From positions 19,349,363 through 19,413,362 of the forward strand of contig NC_045130.1 in assembly GCF_007655135.1 (NCBI RefSeq): 64,000 bases of DNA. The letters run 5' to 3'. Within the stretch, counting starts at the first letter, position 1. Every line of letters starts with the position of its first letter. Origin of the DNA: Punica granatum. Taxonomy: Eukaryota > Streptophyta > Magnoliopsida > Myrtales > Lythraceae. Position numbers and translations under genes: made by a program. The notes beneath the pieces are model-generated. The model did not search any database and was not told the origin of the DNA. It worked only from the letters and a program-made list of their open reading frames with translations. Positions 37,509-48,951 of the stretch are shown one piece after another.

Positions 37509-38120
37509 GATGCCGCCCAGGATGAGGGATCGTGTGAAAGATATTTATGACCGTGAAAATCTGCGACATCTGAAGCAGAGGCTAGATCAGAGGGATCAGA
37601 TGATGTATCGTATGATGAACCAGCTAACACAGCAGATGGCTACACTTTTGGAGAATCAAAATCGGAGAAACCCTAATCCGAATTCTGACCCTGATCGAGA
37701 GGAAATCGAGTATGATTCCAATTCTGAAGGGGGGCGCGACTTTGTTTTCCGAGGAGAATCCATCTGATGAAGCATTTTTTGTAGCGAGAGGCGGTGGAGA
37801 TCCCGAGTTCGACGAGGAGGAAGAGATTGTGACAGATTTCAACATCAATGATAGTGGTCTTCAAGGATCAGGCTTCCATAAGGGCGCTTTTGACGACTGC
37901 TGGTCTGCGGCCCGTGCGACCGTCGGAATCACTGGAGGAAGGGATTGTTTTAGTGACAAGATTGTTTCAGTGCAGCCAGTTGACATGTCTGACACTCCTC
38001 CCGAAGATCAGCATCTTTGCTCGATTGGTATCTCTAGAGTGGAGGAACCTGTAGAGAACCTCGGAGAAACCCAACGCAGCTTTGGTTTCGAGAGCATAGG
38101 AAAATTCTTAACCGCTTGAA
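37509..38120 (+). pseudogene. gag remnant of the short element
   Basis: Begins MMPPRMRDRVKDIYDRENLR, then QRLDQRDQMMYRMMNQLTQQ, a coiled N-terminal gag leader as in plant Ty3/gypsy elements. The frame changes near 37725 into an acidic segment with DEEEEIVTDFNIND. No capsid homology region, zinc knuckle, protease, reverse transcriptase or integrase follows. Downstream text to 38321 is non-open. Confidence 0.5.
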
Positions 38121-38321
38121 AATTTTCGTATTATGGTGAAAAGTTCGAGATTGGTGATACAATTGTATGTGCTCTCGACATTGAGAGTGTTGGAAAGTAC
38201 TCAGATTATGCTAACATCGATTTTCGGTCAAGTATAGAAGATGTGTATATTTGTGTGGATAATTTTATCTCTAGACTCCTAGGGCGAATTCGAGGGCGAA
38301 TTCTCTCCACCCATAGGAGAA

Positions 38322-38883
38322 TGATGCGGCAGACGACTTGGCAAGTCGGTACCTGTAGAAAAATAGGTTATGACGACCCTATTTCGAAGGAAATGGCCTT
38401 AGGAGCAAAACTCATGGCCTTTGGCCGTGAAAAGACGAGATTTAGGCCGAATTTCATCGTTTAGGGCCTCAAACGGGCAATTTATATTAATTAGGTCATT
38501 TTTTACTATTTTAGGAAATAGTTTATCTTCAAGAATATTTCGATATTTTAGTAGATAGTTTATCTTTAAGGATATTTTGTTAGTTTATCTTTAAGAATAT
38601 TTCGATATTTTAGGAGATAGTTTATCTTTAAGGATATTTTGTTTCTTTTGATTTATTCTCGTTTTCTCTATTTAAATGTTGTAAGCCCTAGGGCAGAAGG
38701 AGTTGTCTTTTGGATTATCAATAAAATTCAGAGCTTTCGTGCTTTGTCCAATCTCGGATCGATTCGAGTTTGATGCATATTTCCTGGTATTCATAGAATC
38801 AACAGGTATAGAAGATCGTAGTTCCGGTATTCGTGCGCGAATCAACGGGTCTGTGACGGTTACTCGCGTTGTACGCTGCGTCA
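38322..38883 (+). repeat. right LTR of the short element
   Basis: 562 bp, collinear with the left LTR but longer by about 62 bp. The segment containing GTTTATCTTTAAGAATATTTCG is tandemly duplicated near 38520-38640, which occurred after insertion. Confidence 0.88.
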
Positions 38884-38910
38884 GAAATGAAAGTCAGGCA
38901 TCATATCCAT

Positions 38911-39087
38911 GTTTAAGAGCGAACCATGGTAAGGCAATGCACAATTCGTGCTATCCATGTTTGTCATCGTCTATCAAGTGCTGCATATCTACTGTTTCCT
39001 ATGACGAGGGGATCGCAAACATAGCGATGGCTTCGAGATATTGATCTCGTTTAGTGATAGGTGATCGAAATGAAAGTCAGGCATCAT
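38911..39087 (+). repeat. flanking tandem duplicate, empty site
   Basis: Collinear with 36824-36973 plus 38889-38910, reading straight through GATCGAAATGAAAGTCAGG at 39063-39081 where the other copy holds the LTR element. It preserves the pre-insertion sequence, with a single GAAAT. Confidence 0.85.
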
Positions 39088-40909
39088 AAAAGACCACATA
39101 TGGACTTCATATGGTTCCTTCAAATTGCATCCAATGTTTTATGGCTCAATCTAAATCCGCAGGAGCGAAAAGAAATAAAACATAGAAACAGTGAACTTGT
39201 TGACTATATTGAGTTGACGAAAGAACGAAGAGCAAAATTTAATCTACTAAGAAAAATGTAACATAGTGCAATAGTCCTCGCCCTTAATTTAAACTAAATC
39301 TAGAACTAAGAAATTCACAATTCAATATTCTCATTGCTCAATTTTTTTTTCTTTTTCGAACCTTTTTTATTCCTCTTTTTTTTTGCTTTTATCATTTTCC
39401 CTGCTATATGTTGAAAATAAATTGATTTATCATTCGAGTCATGCCCTATCGATTCATGTGTGAAATGGAAGATGGGCAGAGTGCCCCAAGTGCTCTGGGG
39501 GAAAAGTGAACCCGGAGCTTATAAGCAACAAAGCATATAGATTCCATCTCAAAAATGAGTTCTTGGACCAATTTCCTCGTTAATATCACCAAAAGAAACA
39601 TGTGTGACTTAAGGATAGCTATCTTGCCTTGGGAGGGTGGTGCCGAAGAAGGTCTAGTTTAGGTGATCACACTAATTAAAGAGAGGAGTTATTATACCAG
39701 CTGGGAAGCATGTTCTTAGGCCCTTGAAAAAAAAAACTAAAATAATAAATAGAAAGTCTTATACGCTTTGGTATTACCGCGCCATTTGAATATTCTCTCG
39801 AATTGTCACCGATCGACGGAAGTCCTCCCATACAAACAAATAAACCGGTGTTCCCATGCATGCAAAAATTTTCGTGTTAAACTATTTAAAGGTAAATCCT
39901 ACACAATACAATTGAAGTTTTAAGCCAGTATATATAAGTCAATCAAAACCGCGCATAATATATTATCAAATATACAATCGGACTTCGACCAAAAAAAAAT
40001 TATATATGTACAATTGGACATGTTTGGGCCTGGATTTTACGCAGCCAATCCACATGTAGAGGCAGGTTTAGGTAGTAAAATTATAATCACTCGTTTCGAC
40101 CGTGGAATGAATGAGTATCAAGCACGCAATCAAAACCAGCTATTGTAAGTTTTTAACGAGAAAAACAAAAATAATTGAAAATTTTGACCGAAAAAGAAAA
40201 ATAATTGAATTGACGGCCAAGTCCATAGTGACATGAAACTGTTTTATTTATTCTCTCTTTGCTCTCAAACTCAAAGTCAAATTGATCGAGGAGTCCTCTG
40301 CACTTCCCATCATGAGGAAACAGAGAAAAATGTCAATACTCACTCTTTTTCTGCAACTCTTTGCGCCATGAAGTGAAGCTCTCTATATGAGGGCCTGAGG
40401 AGCACGAACCTCCTCGGCGCCATCAACCGACTCAATGTCTCCGGTGGCCGGCGACCTAAAGCTCCGTTGGTGCCATTCTCACCTCCTCTGTTCCGGTCAG
40501 TTGCATTTGCAAACCAATGTAGCGAACATGGCATGGCGTGTGTTATGGTTGTTGCACTTCACATAGAGAGACTCCATCAACCCTCTCTTGAGTTTTTCTC
40601 TTTCATTTCGACCACATTTTTTATCCTTCCTCGTTACTACAAATGATCACTCTGTCTTCCGCATCCCATCACCCGGCTATACCCCGAAATGCAGGATCAA
40701 CTCATCTTTCCCGCACATCATTATCTTTGGTTCTGATTCTATCAGGTGCAAGCAAACAACAAACTTTCCGACTAAAGCAAGCGCCTTTTTGAAATTTTTT
40801 CGACCCTTTATGAGCTATAGTGTGTTGCTTTCTCTTCAAATTTCAATATTTTCGTTCACTGCTTTTGTTTTGTGGGTATCTCATGGTAGAATGTAAAATG
40901 GATCTAAAA
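39088..40909. other. intergenic, no gene recognised
   Basis: Only short open frames, none with a recognised domain (one of 66 codons ends at 39261, one of 102 codons is at 40588-40896). I see no repeat edge or RNA gene. Confidence 0.4.
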
Positions 40910-42740
40910 AGTTGAAGCCTTTTACCATTTCTTGTGATTCTTAGAAGAGTTCAAGAGCAGTAATGTGAAACCTTTTGATTCCGGAGAAGTTTTACAGAGC
41001 AATAGTCAGAATAGTCAGATTGTATTTCGTTTTAGCAAAATACTATAGAATATCTTCCTTTCTGGCTTTGAATATATATTTGGAAAAAAGAGATCATTTT
41101 AGGGCCGCCTCTGCATGTTTAAATCCATGCCACTGGGATGATCTTGTTTTGGCCTGATCAACACTTGTTTACAATGTTGTGCCTTACTTTGAAATGGATG
41201 GCTGCAAACTTTGGAGATTATTGATTATTGGGTTGAGTGCTTTGGGTGGGGTTGAAACTTGAAAGCACGGCCTATCTGAATAAAATGCCCAGAACTCTAC
41301 TATTTTAGACTGTCATTTACAGGAATAATTGAGTACTGGGATGCAGTTGCGCACGATAAGTAGTAGATCGCACACCTCTGTCCTGTTGGGGTTAAAGATA
41401 CAATACAATTAAGCTCGTTCAGTTTGTGAAATATGTCTTTAGTCTTGTACTTCATAATCCAAGTTGTTCGGTGGGGTTTGTTTCTTCATACACTCTAGTG
41501 AATGCTGAGTTGTTTCCGAATTGGTTTTTTGTTCTTATGACTTCATATGATATGATGGTGGTGCTTGCTTTTGCTCAGTCTGCTCAACTCTCCATTTGCC
41601 TTTGATGCCCTGCCCTTTGTATCTGTCTTTTATCATAACCGCTGGACAAGCTTTTTGGTTTGACAAGTCCTTCTTCCTTAACTTTTAGGAAAATAAATAA
41701 TAAAATATAAAATCTTGTTTGATTCAGCATATAAAATTTGTCCCTGTTTTCTATTGGATTGATGTTCTTCCTCTTACCTAGAGATCGGGAAACTACGTTT
41801 AGATAATATGTCCCATCATCATTCGACGTTCAGGATTTTAGTCTCAGAAGGTAGACACAGTGGGATCAATGTGGAGCTTATAGATCTTGAATTGACAAGC
41901 AACAAGGGCTGCACTACATTGTGATTAATTTGCTTACTTGTTTCTCACTGATCAAAATTTAAAAATCCATGTCCGTCAAGTTTAGCATCTTGTCTTCATC
42001 AACTCGTCTTTGACCACCTCTTTGTTCTCATATGCTTCTTTCTCCCAGCGTTCAACCGTAGGCATGCTTACCTGCACGAGCCTCACTTTAGATCTACTTA
42101 TGCATTCCTGGATCCTTATACTTCCTTGCTGTTCGATCAGTAGCTTTATGGAAAGACGCTTGAGACAGAGTTATGAAGTTACTCAAGAAAATGTCGACTC
42201 ATAGGTTTTATGCATCCAAAGAATGGGCTTAGCAACCACACAAAATTGTGCAAACTTTCTGTCATCCCCACAGACAAGACCAATCAAGTTCTTTCAAATT
42301 TAGGGCACCCTATCCTGACTTCAGTTTGGTCCTGTTTATATTGTTGGACTCCAAAATTTTTCGGACAGGCCAATGAAGCTGAGCTGAAGTCGAAAATCTG
42401 TTCTGCAGCTTTTGCTGCTCATTTTCACAACTCACTAGCGGCAGAATGAGCTGCAGAACAGCTCCAGAATTAGCTGCTGAGCAGCTGCAAATAACAGTTG
42501 CAATGTGAGTTCATCTCAGTTTCGTAACTCCATTCAATAACCAAATAATGAGTCATCCTAGAGTTGAAAATCCAGTTCTGTTTGCTCCTAGTTAGAATAT
42601 AATTTCCTTGACTTCAGCTTTAGTATTGTGTTTGCTACCTATTACGTTCTTTGTTTTGTATGCTTCTTTTCTCTTCAACAACACCAACCCCCCCTCCTCT
42701 TTCATTGCATGGCATGCTCTTATTTCTTGGCAGATGTACA
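40910..42740 (+). repeat. dispersed repeat block, copy 1
   Basis: Segments here match, in reverse orientation, parts of 46710-48290: 40910-41010 with 46710-46830; 41260-41460 with 47200-47350; 41690-41800 with 46840-46950; 42010-42140 with 48050-48190; and 42430-42610 with 47600-47760. Part of the same family is at 57885-58370. Order differs between copies, so the unit has been rearranged. No intact ORF. Confidence 0.7.
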
Positions 42741-42828
42741 TTTGCCATTAAAATCTCACGACTTTATTGAGATTTCGTAAGCCTTGTTATTAATTAGTGG
42801 ACTTTGAATCTTCTACAGGTAGCTCTAA

Positions 42829-43899
42829 ATGGATAACAATATGGTTGACTTTCACAAGAGTTGGATGAACATCCATGGTGGATTTTCAGCAGAATATCGC
42901 AGAGGGGTGGGCTTGTATGGTGGGGTCGGGTGGCAGGTCTGTGCGCTCTGGGTGATATTGCTCGTTTGTTGCCCTGTCACCACATTTTCTCAAGAAATGT
43001 TCTCGTTTGGTCCATTCGACCGTGCTGCAAGATACGAATTTGCACTCTTCCCTCCTGCCACGGTTGCTGATGGAGTCCTGAAGCTGATCCCTACCTTCGC
43101 AAATAACCAGTCTGCCCGTGCAATGCTGAGGACAAGTTTCATGCTGTGGGACAAGCCGCTTGAAGAAAGCAGCAACCTCACCACCAAGGCTGGCAAATGG
43201 GTGGCTTCTTTCAACACCTCCTTCGAGGTTGTAGTTTCTCAAATAGATGGGATTACCTCTGGAGAAGGATTGGCATTTATTGTCACGCCCGATCTTGAGC
43301 TCCCCATAGCAGTGATGGTCAGTATCTCGGCATCACCAATGCCTCCATCGATGGATCCACTTCCAACCACCTTCTTGCAATCGAGCTCAACACTCACAGC
43401 AGGACGACATCGACCCCCAAGACAATAGCAAGTGGCATGTGGGGCTCGACATAAATAGTGTCCGGTCTAGAGTTACCAGGCTTCTCACTATCCCTCTCTT
43501 CACAAGCGGGACGGTTTGGCTACAATACGATGGAAACGCTGAGATCCTTAAAATATGGGTTGTAGCTTCTCCAGTCCATGCTCAGGATCCACCAGCCCAC
43601 CCACTATTTCCAGTATTATCTACCAGGCTCAATCTTAGTGATACAGTGAGCCAAAAATCGTTCTTTGGATTTGCTGCTTCCAGTGGCAGCGATGCAATTG
43701 AGATGTACTCACTAAATGGAGCTTGTCCGTGGAGGAACACCCCATGGTGGCTAATGACTGGCCCTCGACGAAGAAAAAGATACTAGTAGTCGGATTCACG
43801 GTAATTTACACATTGATGTTGTTTCTCCTAATGGGCTTAGCATATCACTATTGGAGGAAATGGGATGCGTCACCTCAAAATGCGAACATGTCCGCTTGA
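42829..43899 (+). pseudogene. L-type (legume) lectin receptor remnant
   Basis: Signal-peptide-like WQVCALWVILLVCCPVTTFS is followed by a legume-lectin beta-sandwich: SFGPFDRAARYEFALFPPA, VASFNTSFEV, GITSGEGLAFIVTPD; then in a second frame DGQYLGITNASIDGSTSNHL and LAIELNT; then in a third frame DPQDNSKWHVGLDINSV, GTVWLQYDG and SFFGFAASSG. A last frame change near 43720 gives SVEEHPMV and a transmembrane segment ILVVGFTVIYTLMLFLLMG, ending YHYWRKW and a stop at 43897-43899. Three frameshifts break the domain. No kinase domain follows, unlike L-type lectin receptor kinases. In life such proteins sit in the plasma membrane with the lectin outside. Confidence 0.82.
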
Positions 43900-44405
43900 T
43901 ATCGAGTCATCTAGTTGTTAGTCAAACTGTTGGTGGTAATTTGAAGTACAAGACTGTTTTATTTAGTGCATCTGTGTTCTGGAGTAGTTTTTGGTGTTTG
44001 TTCAGGAGTTTGTTCGCCAATTGTGTTGTTTAATTGCTCTGTAGTGTGTTGGGTACTTTGTGTAAGTTTGACACTGCTGTTATCCAAACAGCGTCGTTCC
44101 AAGTTCGAGGAGTAGACAAAGGATTGCATGTCTGATTAATGGGTTGGTTTGTGAGTTCCCTAACACTTTGATCTTCCAATTTTTCAATTACCAGCACTTG
44201 GCAACATCAATTTGAGAATTTGAGAATTTGATCCTTGAATTTTCAAAAACCATGGCAAAATGGTCCTTTCAGGGGCCAAAACTGTTGGCAAAAAAAAAGG
44301 CTAAAAGGACGTTTTTGTTATATTTTTTGAAAATTCAGGGACCAAATTTGAAAATTTGAAAATTCATGTAGTCGAGTGTTGACAATTAAAAAATTAGAGG
44401 ATCAA
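43900..44405. other. intergenic, 3' of the lectin remnant
   Basis: No gene. Segments near 44160-44240 and 44330-44410 are imperfect inverted partners (TTTGATCCTTGAATTTTC with GAAAATTCAGGGACCAAATTTG), which suggests a small MITE-like or MULE-like arm pair. Confidence 0.35.
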
Positions 44406-44409
44406 AGTG

Positions 44410-44445
44410 TCAGTGAACTCCATTGTAAGGCTTCACGAAGTGACC

Positions 44446-44479
<34 letters not shown>

Positions 44480-44985
44480 CAAAATCCTGAAGCAGGATAC
44501 ACTGGGATCGCTAGATCTGATAACTACTAACGAGCAAAAGCTCATTTTCCTCTCTCCAGAATTGATAATCATAAATTGCCCACAGCAATTTGAAGACAAT
44601 AATATCCAGCCTTCTGCCATTTAAAGAACAAACCCATCTGAGTTCTGATCCCCAGTTGGCTGCCATCTTGTGGAGTCCAACTCTTCTCAATACACTAAGC
44701 CCCAAAGCACCAGTAACATGACATGAAAAAAACAACTGATCCCTAGTTTCCTCAACCATTCAGTCTTACATCTAATTGGACTCCCCACGCTGCCATTCTC
44801 TGTTTTGGTTTCAATCTATCTAGCACACACAACCAAGCAATGAAAGATACTCGAGGTATGCCGTTAGAGAACCATATAGCTTTACACCAAGGGAAACAAC
44901 ACCTTCCCTCCTAAGCATTAGAAGCACTAGATCTCAAGAATATACTAGATTTTCGAGGAAGCCAACTGATGGAGTCCGATTTCAT
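44410..44985 (-). pseudogene. LINE fragment, zf-RVT region
   Basis: Minus strand reads CKAIWFSNGIPRVSFIAWLC, DRLKPKQRMAAWGVQLDVRL, then after a stop and frame change ETRDQLFFSC, LRWVCSLNGRR and LLWAIYDYQFWREENE. This is the zinc-binding C-terminal region (zf-RVT) of plant non-LTR reverse transcriptases, where W-x-IP-SF-W, RL, WG and ETRDHLFF-C recur. The rest of the LINE is absent, so it is a dead-on-arrival fragment. Confidence 0.7.
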
Positions 44986-45236
44986 ATCTCAAACCCTAAT
45001 AGATCTTCACGCTCCACGATCCATTTTGATTCGGGCTTAATCGCCGTACCAAACCTGCAAGAAGGGAGATCGAGGGCGTTCCTTGATTTTCACAGATGCT
45101 TAAGTCAGATCTGGCCTGAATAGGGCAATAGGGGGTGTGAAGTGTAGGAGCCCGAGATATTCAGGATTTTATATATATCGTAGAGTTCAGACTCAATATG
45201 TACACTCAAGGACTACTGTGAAAGCAAGTCCTGCAA

Positions 45237-46343
45237 CTAAACTGAGCAGAAGCTACACTGCAAAACATTTCTGTCCTCACTGCGGAATCCCAATTGCTTC
45301 AGTTGTTCTTGGAAAGTTGGGCTGGAGGATATTGATTGGAGAGCGAGTTTTCTTATATGTTCCTCAGACTTCCCCCACGAGATACGAATCAGTTCTATCA
45401 AGGCCCCTGCACTGACCATGTCTTTAACATTCACTTCTGAAATAATATCAAAATTTTAAACCATTAGCATTGCCTGATTAAATGAGGGATAAATGATGGT
45501 TCGAAACCTAAAAGTAGAAGCGGAAGAGAATTACCATGCTGTGACAAGTAGCAAAGAGTGAGCTCAATATGTTTCCTGGTTAGGAAGGCTCCATTATTGG
45601 CATTCTGCACAATCCATGGGAGAATCCCTTCTTTAATCAAAATGGACCTTCCTCTCTTAGTCCCTATTACCAGCAGCACATCGATAATGACATGATTTTC
45701 AAAATTACTAGTATAATTTATTACTCAAAAAAAACAATTACGTGTCTAATGTAGGCAAAAGCCTTTTATTGTTTTTTTACCTTGAACATATACTCTGGAC
45801 TCACTTCTGGCGATGTTCAATATCCCCCGAGCCACTTGTGCGTCTACATCAAGATATTCGCTTGAAACCATCGCAAATAGTGCCTTGAAACCGCTCTCGC
45901 TTCTTAATCTTTCATGCAAGTTCTCTGAGCCATGAAACATGGTTGTGGTTAGCCAATTCAAATCCTAATTGAACCCAATAAATCAGAACTCAAGTCTCTC
46001 TTACCATTGGAACAGAGGTTTGCGATGGCTCCAGCAACCATTCGTAATGTTTCCGGGTCCTTGGTGTCGCTTGCTATCTTGGACAACAAAAATATTCCCC
46101 CTTGAGCTGCTATGATCTCTTGGTTGATTTCTGATAAAGGTTAGAAAAACTACTTTATCAGGGAAAAAAAGCAGAACAAAGAAAAAGAAAATCTTTGTAA
46201 AAAACAGAACTACACTGTACCGCTCGATGCAAGATTGGCAATTGCAGTAGTTGCAGCCCAACGCAAGCTCTCATTGCTCGAGCTCCTAAGAAGCTTGATT
46301 ATGGAGTCGAGCCCACCGGCTTGAACGAATTCAATGTGATTAG
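45237..46343 (-). pseudogene. armadillo-repeat kinesin (ARK/KIN-U) C-terminal exons
   Basis: Five exons with clean GT/AG sites, all interrupted after the first base of a glycine or glutamate codon: 46219-46343 (ANHIEFVQAGGLDSIIKLL), 46005-46128 (EIIAAQGGIFLLSKIA, RMVAGAIANLCSNG), 45781-45924 (LRSESGFKALFAMV, DAQVARGILNIARSES), 45535-45663 (TKRGRSILIKEG, WIVQNANNGAFLTRKHIELT) and 45237-45436 (VKDMVSAGALIELIRIS, SSPTFQEQLKQLGF). These are the armadillo repeats at the C-terminus of plant ARMADILLO REPEAT KINESIN proteins (microtubule motors of root hairs and trichomes). The frame is open to the stop. The motor and coiled coil are absent from the window; the sequence upstream is repeat and retrotransposon. 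It is either a 5'-truncated duplicate or a gene with a giant intron. Confidence 0.75.
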
Positions 46344-46709
46344 CTTCTGCAGCTTACAAGATATATCAACACTAATAATGAATGATATTAATAAGAATAT
46401 CAGGATTTCACTATTGCAGGATATATCAATATTAATAAAAGGGTAGGAAGCCCTATTGCAAGAAATACGAGTATAAAACCAAAGTCACTAGCAACCTAAG
46501 CTTTATTTGGTTATCCATGGAATTGAGTTTCTCCATCTATATATTATACGTATTTGTATATTTCTTCTCCAATTCCATCATTTTATACAAAAGATCTTTC
46601 TAATGGCATGGGTTAAACATGCCAGACGTAGAAGGGGGGCATAAAAGTGATCTTTTTCTTTCAAATATTCAAGGCCTGAGAAGTTTTATTTCAGTATTTT
46701 GTTATGAAA
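46344..46709. other. intron-like or intergenic flank
   Basis: Follows the splice acceptor of the first visible armadillo exon. No further exon of the kinesin is seen up to the repeat beginning near 46710. Confidence 0.4.
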
Positions 46710-48274
46710 TGCAATCTTTTTTTATTTTTTTGGCTCTATAGACTTCTCTGGAACTAAAAAGCTTCACGTTATTGCTCTTGAACTTCTCTAAGAATCACAA
46801 GAAATGGTAAAAGCCTTCAGCTTCTACTCTAATAGTAGATTCTCGATCTCCAGGTAAGAGGAGGAGCATCAATCCAATAGAAAATAGGAACAAAATCTTA
46901 TTGTACATGCTGAATCAAACATAATTTTATATTTTATCATTTATTTTCCTAAAAGTTAGTGAAGAAGGACTTATCAAGCCAAAAAGCTTATACAGCGGCT
47001 ATGATAAAAGACAGACGAAGGACAGGGCATCAAAGGCAAAGCACGAGCAAGCACCACCATCATATGAAGTCATAAGAACAAAAGCCAATTTGGAACCAAC
47101 TTAGCATTCACTAGAGAGTATCAACGAATCCTGCAGAACTACTTGCATATGATAACAAGAAGGGCTTGGCTCGCTAAAGATGAATGTACCACAGCACTGA
47201 AGCTCCAACATATTTTGCAACATATTATATCTTCTAAACTAATCGAGCTACTTCTATCTTTAACCCCACAGAACAGAGGTGTGTGATCTACTTATTGCGC
47301 TCAACTGCATCCAAGCACTGAATTCTTCTGGGGCATTTTATTCAGATGGGTCATGCTCTCAGCTACATCCAAGCACTCAATTCAATATCAAATAAAAAAT
47401 CTCCAAAAAGTTGATCCTACTATAGCCATTTCACAGTATCATAAAGAAGAATTTATCAGGCAAAACAGTCAGTTAGTTTGTACATCTCGCCGGAAATAAG
47501 AGTATGCCATGCAATAAAAAGAAAAAAACATGCAAAGAACGTAATACACCATGTTCAGTAGCAAACAAAATACAAACACTGAGGACACGGAAATTCTAAT
47601 TTTTAGCCTAATTAGGAGCAGAGAAAACTGGAATTTCAGCTCTAGTATGACTCTATTTGGTTATTGAATGGAGCTACAGAACTGAGCTGAACTCACAGCT
47701 CTGCTACTGTTATTTGCAGCTGCTTGGCTGCTCATTCTGGATTTTTTCTGCAGCTCATTGCCGTCAGTGATCTGCAAAAATAAGCAACAAAGCTGCAGAA
47801 CAGAATTTCAACTTCAGCTCAGCTTCATTGACCTGTCCGACAAATTTTGTAGTCAAACAATACAAACAGGACCAAACAGAAGGCAGGACAGTGTGCCCGA
47901 ATTTCGACTTCATTGGTCTTGTCTGTGGGGATGATGGAAGGTTTGGGTGATTTTGTCTGGTTGATAAGCCAATTTTGGACATGCATAAAAACTATGTGCG
48001 CACATTTTCTTGAGTATCTCCATAAATCTGTCCTCAAGCTACTTACCGTAAAGCTACTTATCAAACACCAAGGAAGTATAAGGATCTAGAAATGCTTAAG
48101 TGGATCTAAAGAGAGACTCGTGCGGGTAAGCATCCCTGCACTTGAGCGCTGGGAGAAAGAAGCATATGAGAACAAAGAGGTGGTGAAAGACAAGTTGAAG
48201 AAAAGATGCTGAACCTGATGGACATGACATGTGACACACATGTAAATTTGAAAATTGACGGAATGCATGATATT
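46710..48274 (-). repeat. dispersed repeat block, copy 2 (inverted)
   Basis: Inverted relative of 40910-42740, with good local matches, for example the reverse complements of ACCTCTTTGTTCTCATATGC and CTTTCTCCCAGCG near 48140-48185. A portion (47370-48040) is also matched in the same orientation at 57885-58300. The Ty1/copia element is inserted at its right end. Confidence 0.7.
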
Positions 48275-48279
48275 CTTAT

Positions 48280-48936
48280 TGTTGGGAAGGGATGTACTCA
48301 ACCAAACAATAACGCAGCGATTAATCTTCCTCCCCTACTAGTGTAATCGAGATAGGAACTAATCAAATCAACCAACAAGCAGTAAAGTAAAAGAACACCA
48401 ATAATTTTACGTGAAAAACCCCGATGTGGGGAAAAACCACGGGACCAACTCCGAATCAACGATCCACTATGAATGAAGGTTATACAATGTCTTTCATCAA
48501 GGGTAAACCCTTGGATCACCAAACTCAAGAGAAACACTCTCTTGGATCACCCAAACACTAAATTCGTCACCCACACCGGGTGGTTCACAAAGTCAGCTGA
48601 AACAGCACCTACAGAGCTCTAATAGGAATTCTGACCGTTCAGAACTTAGCCCCACGTGTTGTGAAGCTGCTGTCAAAATTTCGTCCCAATCGGAGTTCGT
48701 TTGACGTCCCGATCGAGGGTTGATCTAGCTCTGGTCGCACAGAAAAACAGCTCTTTGTTCTCTGTATTCTACTGCTTCTCTATACTGTTCTGCTGTCTCA
48801 ATTCTGCCGCCTCTTACCCAGCTAATTTAGCTGAAAATTAACCCTAACAAAAGTGGGTTCTTGGGCCTATTAAAGCCCGATAAAAACCCAATACAATTTG
48901 AGCCCAACTTCCTCCAAATTGGAGGGATACCCAACA
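48280..48936 (-). repeat. 3' LTR of the copia element
   Basis: 657 bp. It is bounded inside by a polypurine tract: the minus strand reads GGGAGGGGGAGTT just before the LTR (48937-48951). Confidence 0.93.
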
Positions 48937-48951
48937 AACTCCCCCTCCCGA

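Larger units (their letters stand above)
36974..38883 (+). mobile_element. short non-autonomous LTR retrotransposon
   Basis: A 1.9-kb element with two LTRs (36974-37473 and 38322-38883) that both start TGATGCGGCAGACGACTTGG and end GTACGCTGCGTCA. The 5-bp target duplication GAAAT is at 36969-36973 and 38884-38888. A primer-binding site, TTGGTATCAAAGC, follows the left LTR within 2 bases. The 848-bp interior carries only a gag-like remnant. The small size and lack of pol make it a TRIM/LARD-like derivative, most likely of Ty3/gypsy ancestry. Confidence 0.88.
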
